From: Cyclobacterium lianum
Lineage (GTDB): Bacteria > Bacteroidota > Bacteroidia > Cytophagales > Cyclobacteriaceae
Assembly (NCBI RefSeq): GCF_900143075.1
Contig: NZ_FRCY01000007.1
Span: 186,001 to 250,000 of the forward strand
Direction: 5' to 3'
DNA: 64,000 bases
Part shown: piece by piece, positions 34,901-42,947 of the stretch
Numbering within the stretch: position 1 is the first letter of the stretch
Layout: the number at the start of each line of letters is the position of its first letter
Notes under the pieces: model-generated
The model's database searches: none
Seen by the model: the letters and a program-made list of their open reading frames with translations, nothing else
Told to the model about the DNA's origin: nothing
Translations under genes and position numbers: made by a program

Positions 34901-35914
34901 ATTATTGAAACGCCAGGATCCGGATTTGGCCAGAATTTCCGTTGAACTCAATAGCTTTTCATTTCTGAAAAGCTCCGCTTTAGTAGAGCGATTGATATAG
35001 GCTGCACCCAATACGTCCCCGAGTTGCTTGAGCACATATTCATCCCTATGGGTTTGTTTCCATTCGGGTTGAGGGAGACAACTGCTGAGGGTATACAGTC
35101 CCAATAGTTTGTTTTCAGCAAAGATAGGTACCAGAATAAAAGACCTGACACCGTATTTTTTGGCAATGGTCTTTTCAAACGGGTGTAATCCGGATTCTTT
35201 TTCCAGATCACCTACAGCACGGAACCTTGCGTTTGCCAATAGACTTAGAAAATTTTCCTGTCCTTCAAAGGAAAGAGACTGCTCTATTTTTACAGTTTCC
35301 GGCAGGGATTCCCGTTCCCATTCAAAAACACAGTCCAGCAATTTGATTTCTTTTTGTACAAGGAAAAAATTTGCTCTTTCTGCCTGCTGGGCGTGGGCGA
35401 TCATCGACAGCGCTTTGAGAAAAACCTGATCCCACTCCTCATCGGAGGCATTCAGGAAACGGGTGGATACCCAGTTGATCATTCTTTCAAATTCTACCTT
35501 TCGGTGCAACAAGCTGGCGGCATCATCGCCATTTGCCAGGTCTGCCAACAGGGTCCCCTCTTCCTCAAAAGCTGCTTTTCGGTCAGATGAGATCGCATAC
35601 TGCCCGGTAAACAGACAAATCTTGCTTCCATCTGCCAATACCTTTCCATCCACCTGAACCCAAAGCGCAACTTTGCCTTCATACAGGTCCTGGATGTGCA
35701 GGGTTTCCTGAAAATCATTGTCAAAATAATCCCGTATATTCCTGCGCAGATCAGCGTAATCGTTTAAAAACGAAGGCCAGGAGTTATTTTTGTCAGCTTG
35801 AAAAATCTGCCAGTCGCCCTCAGCAAAAATCACCTGATCTTTCTTAAAAACCAAAAGCAATTCATTTCCCTTTTCGGGTCGTTGGAATATGACTTTTTCG
35901 AACTCTTTGTTCAT
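31961..35914 (-). CDS. soluble GAF/multi-PAS hybrid histidine kinase
   Basis: A 1317-residue cytoplasmic sensor without membrane helices. Order: N-terminal segment (~1-125), GAF-like domain (~135-310), about five PAS/PAC units (~320-445, 450-565, 570-695, 700-815, 820-940, with NDITEKK, LQDVTERK, VRDISEEYK and ARDITKLKE marking PAC ends), HisKA with MSHEIRTPMNAV (His near 955), HATPase with NNLVSNAIKFT (near 1073) and GTGLGLAIV, and a receiver with LVLLDLQMPEMDG (Asp near 1246) and YISKPF. It is therefore a hybrid kinase needing a phosphotransfer partner, none of which is nearby. Several PAS domains suggest integration of redox, light or small-molecule signals; none can be named. Confidence 0.92.
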   Translation of the reverse strand: MNKEFEKVIFQRPEKGNELLLVFKKDQVIFAEGDWQIFQADKNNSWPSFLNDYADLRRNIRDYFDNDFQETLHIQDLYEGKVALWVQVDGKVLADGSKICLFTGQYAISSDRKAAFEEEGTLLADLANGDDAASLLHRKVEFERMINWVSTRFLNASDEEWDQVFLKALSMIAHAQQAERANFFLVQKEIKLLDCVFEWERESLPETVKIEQSLSFEGQENFLSLLANARFRAVGDLEKESGLHPFEKTIAKKYGVRSFILVPIFAENKLLGLYTLSSCLPQPEWKQTHRDEYVLKQLGDVLGAAYINRSTKAELFRNEKLLSSTEILAKSGSWRFNNSDRRIYFSRGINRIFQLEYEPGGMSIRNFLNLIRPEDRDAVKSKIQLAINKRKSVSGEFIFSNPNGKDKYIAYGVQVNQLTPQGNLEVFGFCNDITEKKTVERKLLFESQILAQVNEPIYVTDLNLNVVYMNQEAIFEGNPQQSGHGKISDFFQIINAVSDTFDGLARQADDTGIWVEEVQLLDNSTQVQPYEVSVKPIQNREGEKIGYSFLVRNLTSKIQREEMARKAKMIIENSPAVLFEVEPNQGFKLCYITENINQFGYRAEKLIRQGASLMDIIHPDDLAIFEKELMQPEKAQYSREYRLISADGSYRWVEDKIRPVVCPEGQVVMYEGLLQDVTERKNDRLEIEKIKNRYRVLASNIPHTNVFLIDKNLKYLVAEGSNFRYWGLDKEYFEGKSLKEVHTTTFEEVAPLMQEALDKKNTVSKILPYLNRIYELTASPIFNGNQLEYFLGIVRDISEEYKAKRELKRSEIKYRNLVEESTEIIFSITAQMELSYVSPNIKQFLGYETFEFTSGDFTDYLHPEDAQVFLDGEISHIRYFEDNPEFEFRLRHKKGHYRVFSSSGKVIKDEKGEVRYYTGIARDITKLKETQKELFKAKEKAESALNAKSQFLSVMSHEIRTPMNAVIGLSHLLLEDNPREDQLENLRTLQFSAENLLGLINDILDFNKIDSGKLILEKVPFEPKNLINRIIHSYAYQIRDKALEIIYEPDFDMPDLLIGDPVRIAQILNNLVSNAIKFTDKGYIKVSLDLVKQKDNWVTVRFTVKDTGIGIAASKVNSIFDAFTQASSDTTRKYGGTGLGLAIVKKLTRLFGTEIHLKSKLGEGSTFWFEVDFEKQDEIPPLSSKDEVEWNGKLEEKKILVAEDNQVNQVLLKKYLSKWGVGEIVFAANGKIALDHFIKNDFDLVLLDLQMPEMDGFEVARIIRKLDLLSKRNVPIIALTASSLLEVKEQLEASGMDDYISKPFTPENLYGKIIKYL

Positions 35915-36095
35915 CTTAAAAATAAATAACCGGTATTAATGATTGCCGACTCCCCCTCAGGTTTGCCGGCGATGTTTGCCTGATATAATTAAGGCATTAA
36001 GTTAATAACAAAAATCAATTATTTCATTATTTTGTCCTAATAAAATCAAATTTCCTACAATAAACCGGGACGTAATCCCCAAAAATAAGGAACCT

Positions 36096-36338
36096 TTAGT
36101 TTTTGCCCAGTAGGGATGTCAGCTGCTCCATGTCTGCTTTTTTGACCAACTGATCGTCTACAACTGCCACCGGCCCTGTCTTGCAACAATCCATACACTT
36201 GGTTTTTACCAATTTAAATTTGCCTTTGTAAGGGGCCTCGTTAATGGTCCTCTTAATTTTGTCTGTAAAATCCCTTGCCCCATTTGCCTTACAATCCGAT
36301 CCGGTACAGACGAAAATAAATTTCCTTCTTTTTTTCAT
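36096..36338 (-). CDS. thioredoxin-like [2Fe-2S] ferredoxin
   Basis: An 80-residue protein: KFIFVCTGSDCKANGA followed by KTKCMDCCKTGP. Cys11, Cys16, Cys48 and Cys51/Cys52 fit the four-Cys [2Fe-2S] site of thioredoxin-like ferredoxins related to the NuoE C-terminal domain. It acts as a small cytoplasmic electron carrier or Fe-S donor. It begins 11 bases after the DUF819 gene stop, so it is the third gene of the NUDIX-DUF819 operon. The redox partner is not evident. Confidence 0.85.
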   Translation of the reverse strand: MKKRRKFIFVCTGSDCKANGARDFTDKIKRTINEAPYKGKFKLVKTKCMDCCKTGPVAVVDDQLVKKADMEQLTSLLGKN

Positions 36339-36349
36339 ACCATATCCGT

Positions 36350-37603
36350 TTAATTACCAAATGCCAGTCTCAACAATATTCCACAAATGTAAGCACCATA
36401 GGTACCAACCCCATAACCCAAAACTGCCAGTAAAACCCCGACCGGCGCAAGTGCGGGGTGAAAGGCGGAAGCGACGATGGGAGCCGATGCTGCTCCACCC
36501 ACATTTGCCTGAGAGCCTATGGCCACATAGAAAAATGGTGCCTTGATCAAAAAAGCAACCACAGACATGAACAGGATATGAAAAATCATCCAGATGAAAC
36601 CTACCAGAAAGAAAACCGGATTGTCAAGTACTGCTTTCAAGTCCATCTGCATGCCAATGGTAGCTACCAAAACATACAAAAGCACACTACCCATTCTCGA
36701 TGCACCTACTCCTTCAAGCTTCCTGGCGCCGGTAAAAGAAAGTACCAAGCCGCCGGTAGTGGCCAACACCACGAGCCAAAAGAAACCAGAGTCAAGAGAA
36801 TAGGGCTTTAAGCCAGGGTAGTGCTCTCCTATATAGCCTGCTATTGCATTCCCAAAAAAATGGGAAATTCCAGTCACCAGAAAACCAAGGCCCAGAATCG
36901 TCATGGTATCAGAAAGACTTGGAATTTTCATGATGCTCAACTGATATTTTTCAACTTTTTCCTTCAAAGAAGTAATGGCAGAGGTATCTGCTTTCAAAAG
37001 CCTGTCTGGCAGCTCAGGTTTTCCTGCCCAATACAGCAGGAAAGCCATCCATAAGTTAGCTACAATCACATCTACTGCAATCATTTGGCTGAAAAGTATC
37101 GGGCTGGCGCCAAACACCTCCAGCATGGCCGTCTGATTGGCACTACCGCCTATCCAACTTCCGGCGATGGTCGCCAGGCCTCTCCAGGTTTCTTCCGCGC
37201 CCACACCTCCCAGTACTCCAGGATACACCAATGCTACCAGATAAAGCGCTACAGGTCCGCCCAGGATAATACCTGAGGTACCGGTCAGAAACATGATCAG
37301 CGCTTTAGGGCCCAGTTTCAGTACGCTTTTCAAGTCTATACTCAGCGTAAGCAGCACCAGAGATGTGGGCAAGAGATACCTGGAGGCGACAAAATACAAC
37401 TGGGAATCTGCACCAGGTATCAGGCCAAAGGTATTGAGTAAGGCGGGTAAGAAATAACACAACAATACCAGCGGAACAAAGCGATAAATTGCCTTGAATA
37501 TGGGGTGGTTGCTTGATGCAGTATAAAACACCAATGCCAATATCCCCATCAGCAGACCAAAAACTACTGCGTCATTACTTATCCAGACATCTCCCAAAAT
37601 CAC
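36350..37603 (-). CDS. DUF819 family membrane protein
   Basis: A 417-residue polytopic protein with about ten to twelve membrane helices, starting with GTG at 37603 (overlapping the NUDIX stop as GTGA). Recognisable stretches, GGPVALYLVALVYPG, WIGGSANQTAMLEVFGAS and QANVGGAASAPIVASAF, match DUF819 (YjcL-like) proteins, which look like transporters of the CPA/BASS superfamily type. The GGSANQ and NVGGAASAP segments resemble paired re-entrant motifs of such carriers. Substrate unknown. It is cotranscribed with the NUDIX hydrolase and the ferredoxin. Confidence 0.85.
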   Translation of the reverse strand: MILGDVWISNDAVVFGLLMGILALVFYTASSNHPIFKAIYRFVPLVLLCYFLPALLNTFGLIPGADSQLYFVASRYLLPTSLVLLTLSIDLKSVLKLGPKALIMFLTGTSGIILGGPVALYLVALVYPGVLGGVGAEETWRGLATIAGSWIGGSANQTAMLEVFGASPILFSQMIAVDVIVANLWMAFLLYWAGKPELPDRLLKADTSAITSLKEKVEKYQLSIMKIPSLSDTMTILGLGFLVTGISHFFGNAIAGYIGEHYPGLKPYSLDSGFFWLVVLATTGGLVLSFTGARKLEGVGASRMGSVLLYVLVATIGMQMDLKAVLDNPVFFLVGFIWMIFHILFMSVVAFLIKAPFFYVAIGSQANVGGAASAPIVASAFHPALAPVGVLLAVLGYGVGTYGAYICGILLRLAFGN

Positions 37604-38235
37604 CTAATCTTTTTCCAAATGGTTAAAAATTCACTCAATATCATGGCCGTTGCCCCCCAGACTACTTCATTATTAATTTCATAGTAGGGTGCTTTGATGG
37701 TGGTTCCCCGGGTATTTATTTCCAGTTGCTCCTTTTTGCCTTCCCTGTGGAGGAGCGTCTCCAAACTGCAAGGAACGAGGCGGTCTACCTCTCTGGGATC
37801 AATATTGAATACCGGTGTATCGCTTGTGTAGCCCACAAAAGGTCGGACCGAAAAATTACTCGGCGGAATATACAGATCTGAAAGTGCACCGATGATTGAG
37901 ATAGATTTTCGGTCCACCCCGATTTCCTCTTCCGTCTCCCGCCTTGCCGTATAGCTGAGATCTGGATCTTCGGGATCCATCTTCCCTCCTGGAAGTGCGA
38001 TTTGACCGCTGTGAACACCTTCGTATATGGCCCTTTTGATGAACGGTATCATGATGCCCTCCGGTCCGGAACAAAACAGAAGCAGCACAGCACCCTTTCT
38101 TGCCTGCGCTGACCGGCCCTGGTCGAAACGCTCCTCTTCGAGCGGTATCGGTGCCATACGAACCTGTCCAGCCCTACCGGGAAGAGGCTGCTGCAAACCC
38201 GCCTCCAGCACTTTGATCAACTCAATAAACTCCAT
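37600..38235 (-). CDS. NUDIX hydrolase, CoA pyrophosphatase type
   Basis: 211 residues from the ATG at 38235 (MEFIELIKVLEAGLQQPLPGR). A longer frame up to 38298 would run through a terminator-type hairpin and is rejected. The segment GQIALPGGKMDPEDPD joins the CoA-pyrophosphatase signature to the Nudix box, completed by ARRETEEEIG with the catalytic Glu residues. The early QPLPGRAGQVRMAP is also typical of the NudL/YeaB group, which splits CoA or acyl-CoA into phosphopantetheine and ADP. First gene of a three-gene operon. Substrate specificity is inferred from family. Confidence 0.88.
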   Translation of the reverse strand: MEFIELIKVLEAGLQQPLPGRAGQVRMAPIPLEEERFDQGRSAQARKGAVLLLFCSGPEGIMIPFIKRAIYEGVHSGQIALPGGKMDPEDPDLSYTARRETEEEIGVDRKSISIIGALSDLYIPPSNFSVRPFVGYTSDTPVFNIDPREVDRLVPCSLETLLHREGKKEQLEINTRGTTIKAPYYEINNEVVWGATAMILSEFLTIWKKIR

Positions 38236-38347
38236 CGTTAATCGTTCATGGTGCGAAAAAAAGGCCTGAATAGCATTCAGGCCTTTTTCACTTATCAAAC
38301 CTATTAAACCTATTGGGTTATATTCATTAAATGAATAAACTCCATCG
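38224..38347. repeat. 14-bp direct repeat flanking the hairpin upstream of the NUDIX gene
   Basis: AATAAACTCCATCG occurs at 38224-38237, including the NUDIX start codon, and again at 38334-38347, 110 bases away. The upstream copy therefore creates a second ATG-GAG-TTT-ATT start on the minus strand, leading into an 11-codon frame (MEFIHLMNITQ, then TAG) that ends before the hairpin. Either a local duplication or a small insertion with target-site duplication. Confidence 0.6.
38256..38290. terminator. terminator-type hairpin between divergent NUDIX and AceK genes
   Basis: GGCCTGAAT (38263-38271), AGC loop, ATTCAGGCC (38275-38283), flanked by seven A on the left and five T on the right, so it can act on both strands. 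It lies between two divergent starts, where no finished transcript should need ending, and could act as an attenuator in the NUDIX leader. Its stem closely resembles the secG terminator at 58216-58240. Confidence 0.75.
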
Positions 38348-38456
38348 AAATTTAGAAAATAATATTACAAATCCAAAGGCTAAAAATTTTGCCGGAAAAA
38401 TTTAATACATTAATATCCCTTTTGATTGTACAGAGATATTTCTAGTTGTCGTTTTT

Positions 38457-40184
38457 ATGCCGGACTCCTCCTTACTCGCAACCGCCCGTGTTATTCTGAA
38501 AGGGTATGAAGATTACATTGCCGAATTTAACCGCCTCACGCTGGAGATACCTGCAAACTTTGTCCGGCGCGACTGGAAAAGACTACAGGAGAATCACAGA
38601 CAAAGGCTGCGGCTATACAAAAATCAGCTACAAAGCATTATACCTGTATGCGAGGAACATTTGGGCGAGAACCTCGCGTCTGAGCCAACATGGATCGCAT
38701 TGAAATCCGAATACCTGAATCTGATCAGCGGAAAAGGTGACCGGGAACTTGCTGCCACATTTTTCAATTCAGTATTTCGAAAAACCTTTCCCGCACCCAC
38801 GATTGATGATGCGCTGATGTTTGTTGAAGCCCCTTTTGATGAAATCCCTGAAAAAATGGATGAAAGGCTCTACAATAACTATCCGGCGACGGGAAGCCTA
38901 AAAGACATATTCAGAAAAATCCTCGACGATTTTGATTTTGGAGTCCCCTATTTTCAGAAAGAAAAGGACATTGATCATCTCGTTCAAGGCGTGCAAGAGG
39001 TAATTCTGAGCCGCTACAGTGCCACTGCGGATACGACCACACAAGTGCTGAAGGATATTTTCTATCGCAATAAAGCAGCTTACCTGATCGGCAGGACATT
39101 TATAGGCAAGAAATGGATGCCTTTCATCATCCCCTTCGTCCATAATGCGAAAGGGGTATTTGCCGATACGCTTATATTTGACCCCAATATAATGAGCAGT
39201 ATTTTTAGCTATACCCGTTCGTACTTCATGGTACATACCTCCACTCCCGCCCAGACCGTACTGTTTCTCAACTCTGTCATTCAACACAAGCGTCCTTACG
39301 AAATATACAATGCGATCGGATTTAACAAACATGGTAAAACCGCTTTCTACAGGGACTTTACCAGGCATCTTAGGGAAAGCCATGACGATTTTGTAATTGC
39401 CCGCGGCATCAAGGGGATGGTGATGACCGTATTTACGCTTCCCTCCTACAATATAGTTTTTAAGTTGATCAAGGATCATTTCGACCCTCCAAAAAGCATG
39501 ACCCGGCAGCAGGTAAAGGAAAAATACAAAATGGTAGGCTTGCATGACAGGGTGGGCAGAATGGCGGACACCCATGAATTTGAAAATTTTAGTTTGCCTT
39601 TAAACCGTATCTCAGCGGAGCTGATGAGCGAATTGAACAATACTGTCAGCTCTTTATTGGAAATACAGGGGAAAAACCTGGTTATCCGCCACCTTTATAT
39701 CGAACGGAGACTGACACCATTAAACCTTTATCTTGAAAAATGTAGCCTCGAAGCTGCCAGGAGCGCAGTAGACGACTATGCGAGGGCGATACTTCAGATG
39801 GCCCAGGCGAATTTTTTTCCCGGTGACATGATGACCAAAAATTTTGGTGTCACCCGGCAAAACAGGGTTATTTTCTACGATTACGATGAAATCGATTTCC
39901 TGACAAACATGAATTTCAGAGTCAAACCCAAACCAGAAACCTACGATCAGATATACGCCTCAGAGCCCTGGTATGAGATCCATGAAAACGATGTTTTTCC
40001 GGAAGACTTCAAACGCTTTATGATCGGAAGAGCTGATGTGAAAGCATACTTTATACAATCCAACCCAGAGCTTTTTGACCCTGTATACTGGCGTGAAATA
40101 CAATCCAAAATCATAAACGGCGAGTTGATCCACGCTTTTCCGTACCCGGAAAGTATGCGCTTCCGGCCCGACGAAAAGATTTGA
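38457..40184 (+). CDS. aceK: isocitrate dehydrogenase kinase/phosphatase
   Basis: A 575-residue AceK, the bifunctional enzyme that phosphorylates and dephosphorylates isocitrate dehydrogenase to divert carbon to the glyoxylate shunt. Family signatures: RDWKRLQENHRQRL near the start, the ATP-binding loop ARGIKGMVMTVFTLPSYN and KLIKDHFDPPK, and the catalytic FFPGDMMTKNFGVTR followed by VIFYDYDEIDF. Length matches the ~575-580 of characterised AceK. The usual neighbours aceB and aceA are absent within the window. It converges with the carbonic anhydrase gene, 3 bases apart. Confidence 0.95.
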   Translation: MPDSSLLATARVILKGYEDYIAEFNRLTLEIPANFVRRDWKRLQENHRQRLRLYKNQLQSIIPVCEEHLGENLASEPTWIALKSEYLNLISGKGDRELAATFFNSVFRKTFPAPTIDDALMFVEAPFDEIPEKMDERLYNNYPATGSLKDIFRKILDDFDFGVPYFQKEKDIDHLVQGVQEVILSRYSATADTTTQVLKDIFYRNKAAYLIGRTFIGKKWMPFIIPFVHNAKGVFADTLIFDPNIMSSIFSYTRSYFMVHTSTPAQTVLFLNSVIQHKRPYEIYNAIGFNKHGKTAFYRDFTRHLRESHDDFVIARGIKGMVMTVFTLPSYNIVFKLIKDHFDPPKSMTRQQVKEKYKMVGLHDRVGRMADTHEFENFSLPLNRISAELMSELNNTVSSLLEIQGKNLVIRHLYIERRLTPLNLYLEKCSLEAARSAVDDYARAILQMAQANFFPGDMMTKNFGVTRQNRVIFYDYDEIDFLTNMNFRVKPKPETYDQIYASEPWYEIHENDVFPEDFKRFMIGRADVKAYFIQSNPELFDPVYWREIQSKIINGELIHAFPYPESMRFRPDEKI

Positions 40185-40187
40185 CGG

Positions 40188-40700
40188 CTAGTCACTGTAC
40201 CAGCTTGCATACTTGGGATAATTACCTGCGATTCTTGTGATGGCAGCCTCCATCTCCGGTCCGGTGGATTTTACCCTTTTGGCAGGCACTCCCGCATAAA
40301 TGCTATCCTTTTCCACCACAGTACCCGCCAATACCACTGCTCCTGCGGCAATGACAGCACCTTCCTGAACGATGGCATCATCCATGATGATCGCTCCCAT
40401 TCCTATTAACACCCTGTCGGCAATGGTACAACCATGAACTATTGCCCTATGTGCAATAGATACCTCTGAACCGATATTCACCGGTGCCTTTTGGTAAGTG
40501 CAATGAATGATGGCACCGTCCTGAATATTCGTTCTGTCTCCTATGCGGATATAATGAACATCTCCCCTTAAGACCGCATTGAACCAAACGGTGCATTCCT
40601 TTCCCATGATTACATCACCCAAGACAGTAGCATTGTCTGCCAGCCAACAACCTTCCCCGAACTGAGGAAATTTATTCCCTACTTTTTTGATTAACGCCAT
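40188..40700 (-). CDS. gamma-class carbonic anhydrase family protein
   Basis: A 170-residue left-handed beta-helix protein with hexapeptide repeats (IGDRTNIQDGAIIH, VNIGSEVSIAHRAIVHGC, VLIGMGAIIMDDAIV, VIAAGAVVLAGTVV) and a C-terminal AGVPAKRVK helix. Three His (IIHCT, IAHRAIVHG) sit at positions used as metal ligands in gamma carbonic anhydrases, so CO2 hydration is plausible; many YrdA-like members lack proven activity. It is a single-gene unit convergent with aceK. Confidence 0.88.
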   Translation of the reverse strand: MALIKKVGNKFPQFGEGCWLADNATVLGDVIMGKECTVWFNAVLRGDVHYIRIGDRTNIQDGAIIHCTYQKAPVNIGSEVSIAHRAIVHGCTIADRVLIGMGAIIMDDAIVQEGAVIAAGAVVLAGTVVEKDSIYAGVPAKRVKSTGPEMEAAITRIAGNYPKYASWYSD

Positions 40701-40853
40701 ATAAATGATTATCAGAATAATATTATTGTTTTAGGGTCTAAATCACAATTTCAAAAAATTTATTCTTTGAAATAATGAACCTTTTCCAATAATTACAGTT
40801 TAAGTGTTTATACATACATTTTGAAACCAATCTTAATTAAACCATTATTATTT

Positions 40854-41576
40854 ATGAAAACAATTAAATTATCAGGATTTATGCTGACAGCTACTTTGCT
40901 GGCTTTTTCCTGCGGTCAAAGCACCGAAACAGTTGAAACATCAGAAGCAAAAGAAGTGGCAGCGGCTACCGGATCCACATTGACTCTGGATGCAAATTCA
41001 AGCAAAGTAAACTGGAGAGGGTACAAACCCACAGGCCAACATTACGGTGTCATCCCTGTGAGCGGAGGTGAAATATCTGTTGAAGGAGATGCCATTACGG
41101 CAGGAGAGTTTACCTTTGACATCACAGGCCTGGAAATCCACGACCTGGAGGAGGGAAGTGAAAACCACGGCAAGCTTTGGAACCACTTGCAGTCAGACGA
41201 CTTCTTTGATGCGTCCAATCATCCACAGGCAAGTTTTGAAATCACGGAAATAACTCCGTACAACCAGGGGGACAAAGTAGAGAACCAGGAGCAGTTTGAA
41301 TCTGAAAACACTCCCAAAAGTGCTTCCGAACTGGCTCCCTCCGCACCTACACATTGGATCAGTGGAAACCTGACCATGAGGGGCAATACCAAAAATATCA
41401 AATTCCCTGCCAGCGTATCCATGAATAATGGGACCATTACTGCTCAGGCTGGTTTCAATATTGACAGGACCGAATGGGGTCTTTCCTATGGAGACGAAGC
41501 TTCTGCAGTAGATAAGGCAAAAGACCAATTTATCTACAACACTGTAAGCGTAAATTTTGACATCAAAGCCAATTAA
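40854..41576 (+). CDS. YceI-family lipoprotein
   Basis: 240 residues from the ATG at 40854; a TTG eleven codons earlier is rejected. An N-terminal signal with LLAFSC is a probable lipobox, so the protein would be lipid-anchored in the envelope. A short Glu/Thr-rich linker leads to the YceI beta-barrel (~40-240): NSSKVNWRGYKPTGQHYG, GEFTFDITGLEI, DDFFDASNHPQASFEIT and LTMRGNTKNIKFPASVS. YceI folds bind isoprenoid or other long lipids. It is followed by a hairpin terminator. Precise ligand unknown. Confidence 0.9.
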   Translation: MKTIKLSGFMLTATLLAFSCGQSTETVETSEAKEVAAATGSTLTLDANSSKVNWRGYKPTGQHYGVIPVSGGEISVEGDAITAGEFTFDITGLEIHDLEEGSENHGKLWNHLQSDDFFDASNHPQASFEITEITPYNQGDKVENQEQFESENTPKSASELAPSAPTHWISGNLTMRGNTKNIKFPASVSMNNGTITAQAGFNIDRTEWGLSYGDEASAVDKAKDQFIYNTVSVNFDIKAN

Positions 41577-41604
41577 AAAAGCAGTAAGCATTTAAGTTGA
41601 ACAG

Positions 41605-41629
41605 AAGGGGGCCTGAAGTCCCCTTTTTT
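41605..41629 (+). terminator. intrinsic terminator after the YceI gene
   Basis: AAGGGG (41605-41610) pairs with CCCCTT (41620-41625) around a 9-base loop, followed by a T-run, 28 bases after the YceI stop. Confidence 0.8.
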
Positions 41630-41642
41630 ATTGCCTTTTTTC

Positions 41643-41650
41643 TATTTTTG
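41643..41650 (+). promoter_or_regulatory. promoter -7 box just before pabB
   Basis: TATTTTTG matches TAnnTTTG and ends only 4 bases before the ATG at 41655. If used, the transcript would start at or within a base or two of the start codon, i.e. be leaderless. Confidence 0.4.
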
Positions 41651-41654
41651 CCCC

Positions 41655-42947
41655 ATGTTCAGAACTGAAAGTAGCATTTCTATACCGGTCAGCCCCGAGT
41701 GGGTCCACCAATTACTTGATTGGGCCGATCAGCATTTCAGTTATTTCAGTTACCTCAACCCCAACGACATTGCCTATCCCATGGGTGCTTTTCCCCATGT
41801 CTTTTATGCGGGAAATTTAACGGCCGACCTGGACCATTTGGATGATTTACCCAAGGAAAGGCCCAAAATTGGGATAGTTTCCTACGATCGGAAAAACCGA
41901 TACGAAAATTTACACAGTCAGAATCCTACCTGGCTGGAATGTCCCGAGACGGTGTTTTTCAGCCCGGAGATTACCATTCATCTTTCTGCCAATGAGGCAA
42001 CCATCACCGCGGCGGACCCGGAAACCTGCGCCAGAGCCATCGCGGCCACTGGTACAAAGAGTCAAAACCCTTTGGGTACCTATACCCTTACAGCATCCCA
42101 TGGGCCCAGGGCCTACCAGAATACATTTGAAGAAATTCAGCAGCATATTCTTGACGGTGACATCTATGAGATGAATTTTTGCATGGGTTTTCACGGCAAA
42201 CTCTCCTACTGCGATCCTGTGAGGTTTTACCTGCAGCTCAGCAGCCATTCGCCCATGCCCTTCAGCGCGCTGGTGAAAGCAAAAGACCTTTTTTTGTGCT
42301 GCGCGTCTCCGGAAAGGTTTTTGAAAAAGCAAGGCCTGAAATTGGTCAGCCAGCCCATTAAAGGCAGTACCAGAAGGGGAAAAAGTCCTGAAGAAGATGC
42401 CATGCTGAGGCAATCCCTGCTTGACAGTGAAAAGGAAAGGGCCGAAAACCTCATGATCGTCGACCTGATGCGCAATGACCTGTCCAGACTGGCAAAAACC
42501 GGTACGGTCTCTGTGCCAGAATTGTTCGGCATTTACTCCTTCCGGCAGATTACCCAGATGATCTCAACTGTAGCATGCCAATTGCCCAAAGACACAGGCT
42601 TTCAGGAAATCATTTCCAAAACTTTTCCTATGGGAAGCATGACCGGCGCTCCTAAAATAAGGTGTATGGAGCTGATTGAAAAGTATGAAACCTTTAAAAG
42701 GGGTTGGTTTTCGGGATGTCTGGTGCGCCTGGAAGCCTCCGGTGATTTTGATTCCTGTGTTATCATCCGAAGCATGATACTGAACCGGGCCCGGAACATC
42801 TTTTATTTCGGTGTTGGCAGTGCGATTACTGCTGACGCCAACGCGATAGACGAATATCAGGAATGCCAATTGAAAGCTTCCACCATCATACAGACATTAA
42901 ATCATTTTTATCAACAAAAAACTGATCCCGTAAAATGGCCAAACTAA
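41655..42947 (+). CDS. pabB: aminodeoxychorismate synthase component I
   Basis: A 430-residue chorismate-binding enzyme from the ATG at 41655 (TTG eight codons earlier rejected: it lies upstream of the -7 box). The key stretch SQPIKGSTRRG carries the PIKG motif typical of PabB rather than the PIAGT of TrpE; it is followed by RAENLMIVDLMRNDLSRL, then FPMGSMTGAPKIRCMELIE, FYFGVGSAITADA. It makes 4-amino-4-deoxychorismate with an amidotransferase partner, for p-aminobenzoate and folate. No pabA or pabC is adjacent. The gdhA gene overlaps its 3' end by 13 bases. Confidence 0.88.
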   Translation: MFRTESSISIPVSPEWVHQLLDWADQHFSYFSYLNPNDIAYPMGAFPHVFYAGNLTADLDHLDDLPKERPKIGIVSYDRKNRYENLHSQNPTWLECPETVFFSPEITIHLSANEATITAADPETCARAIAATGTKSQNPLGTYTLTASHGPRAYQNTFEEIQQHILDGDIYEMNFCMGFHGKLSYCDPVRFYLQLSSHSPMPFSALVKAKDLFLCCASPERFLKKQGLKLVSQPIKGSTRRGKSPEEDAMLRQSLLDSEKERAENLMIVDLMRNDLSRLAKTGTVSVPELFGIYSFRQITQMISTVACQLPKDTGFQEIISKTFPMGSMTGAPKIRCMELIEKYETFKRGWFSGCLVRLEASGDFDSCVIIRSMILNRARNIFYFGVGSAITADANAIDEYQECQLKASTIIQTLNHFYQQKTDPVKWPN

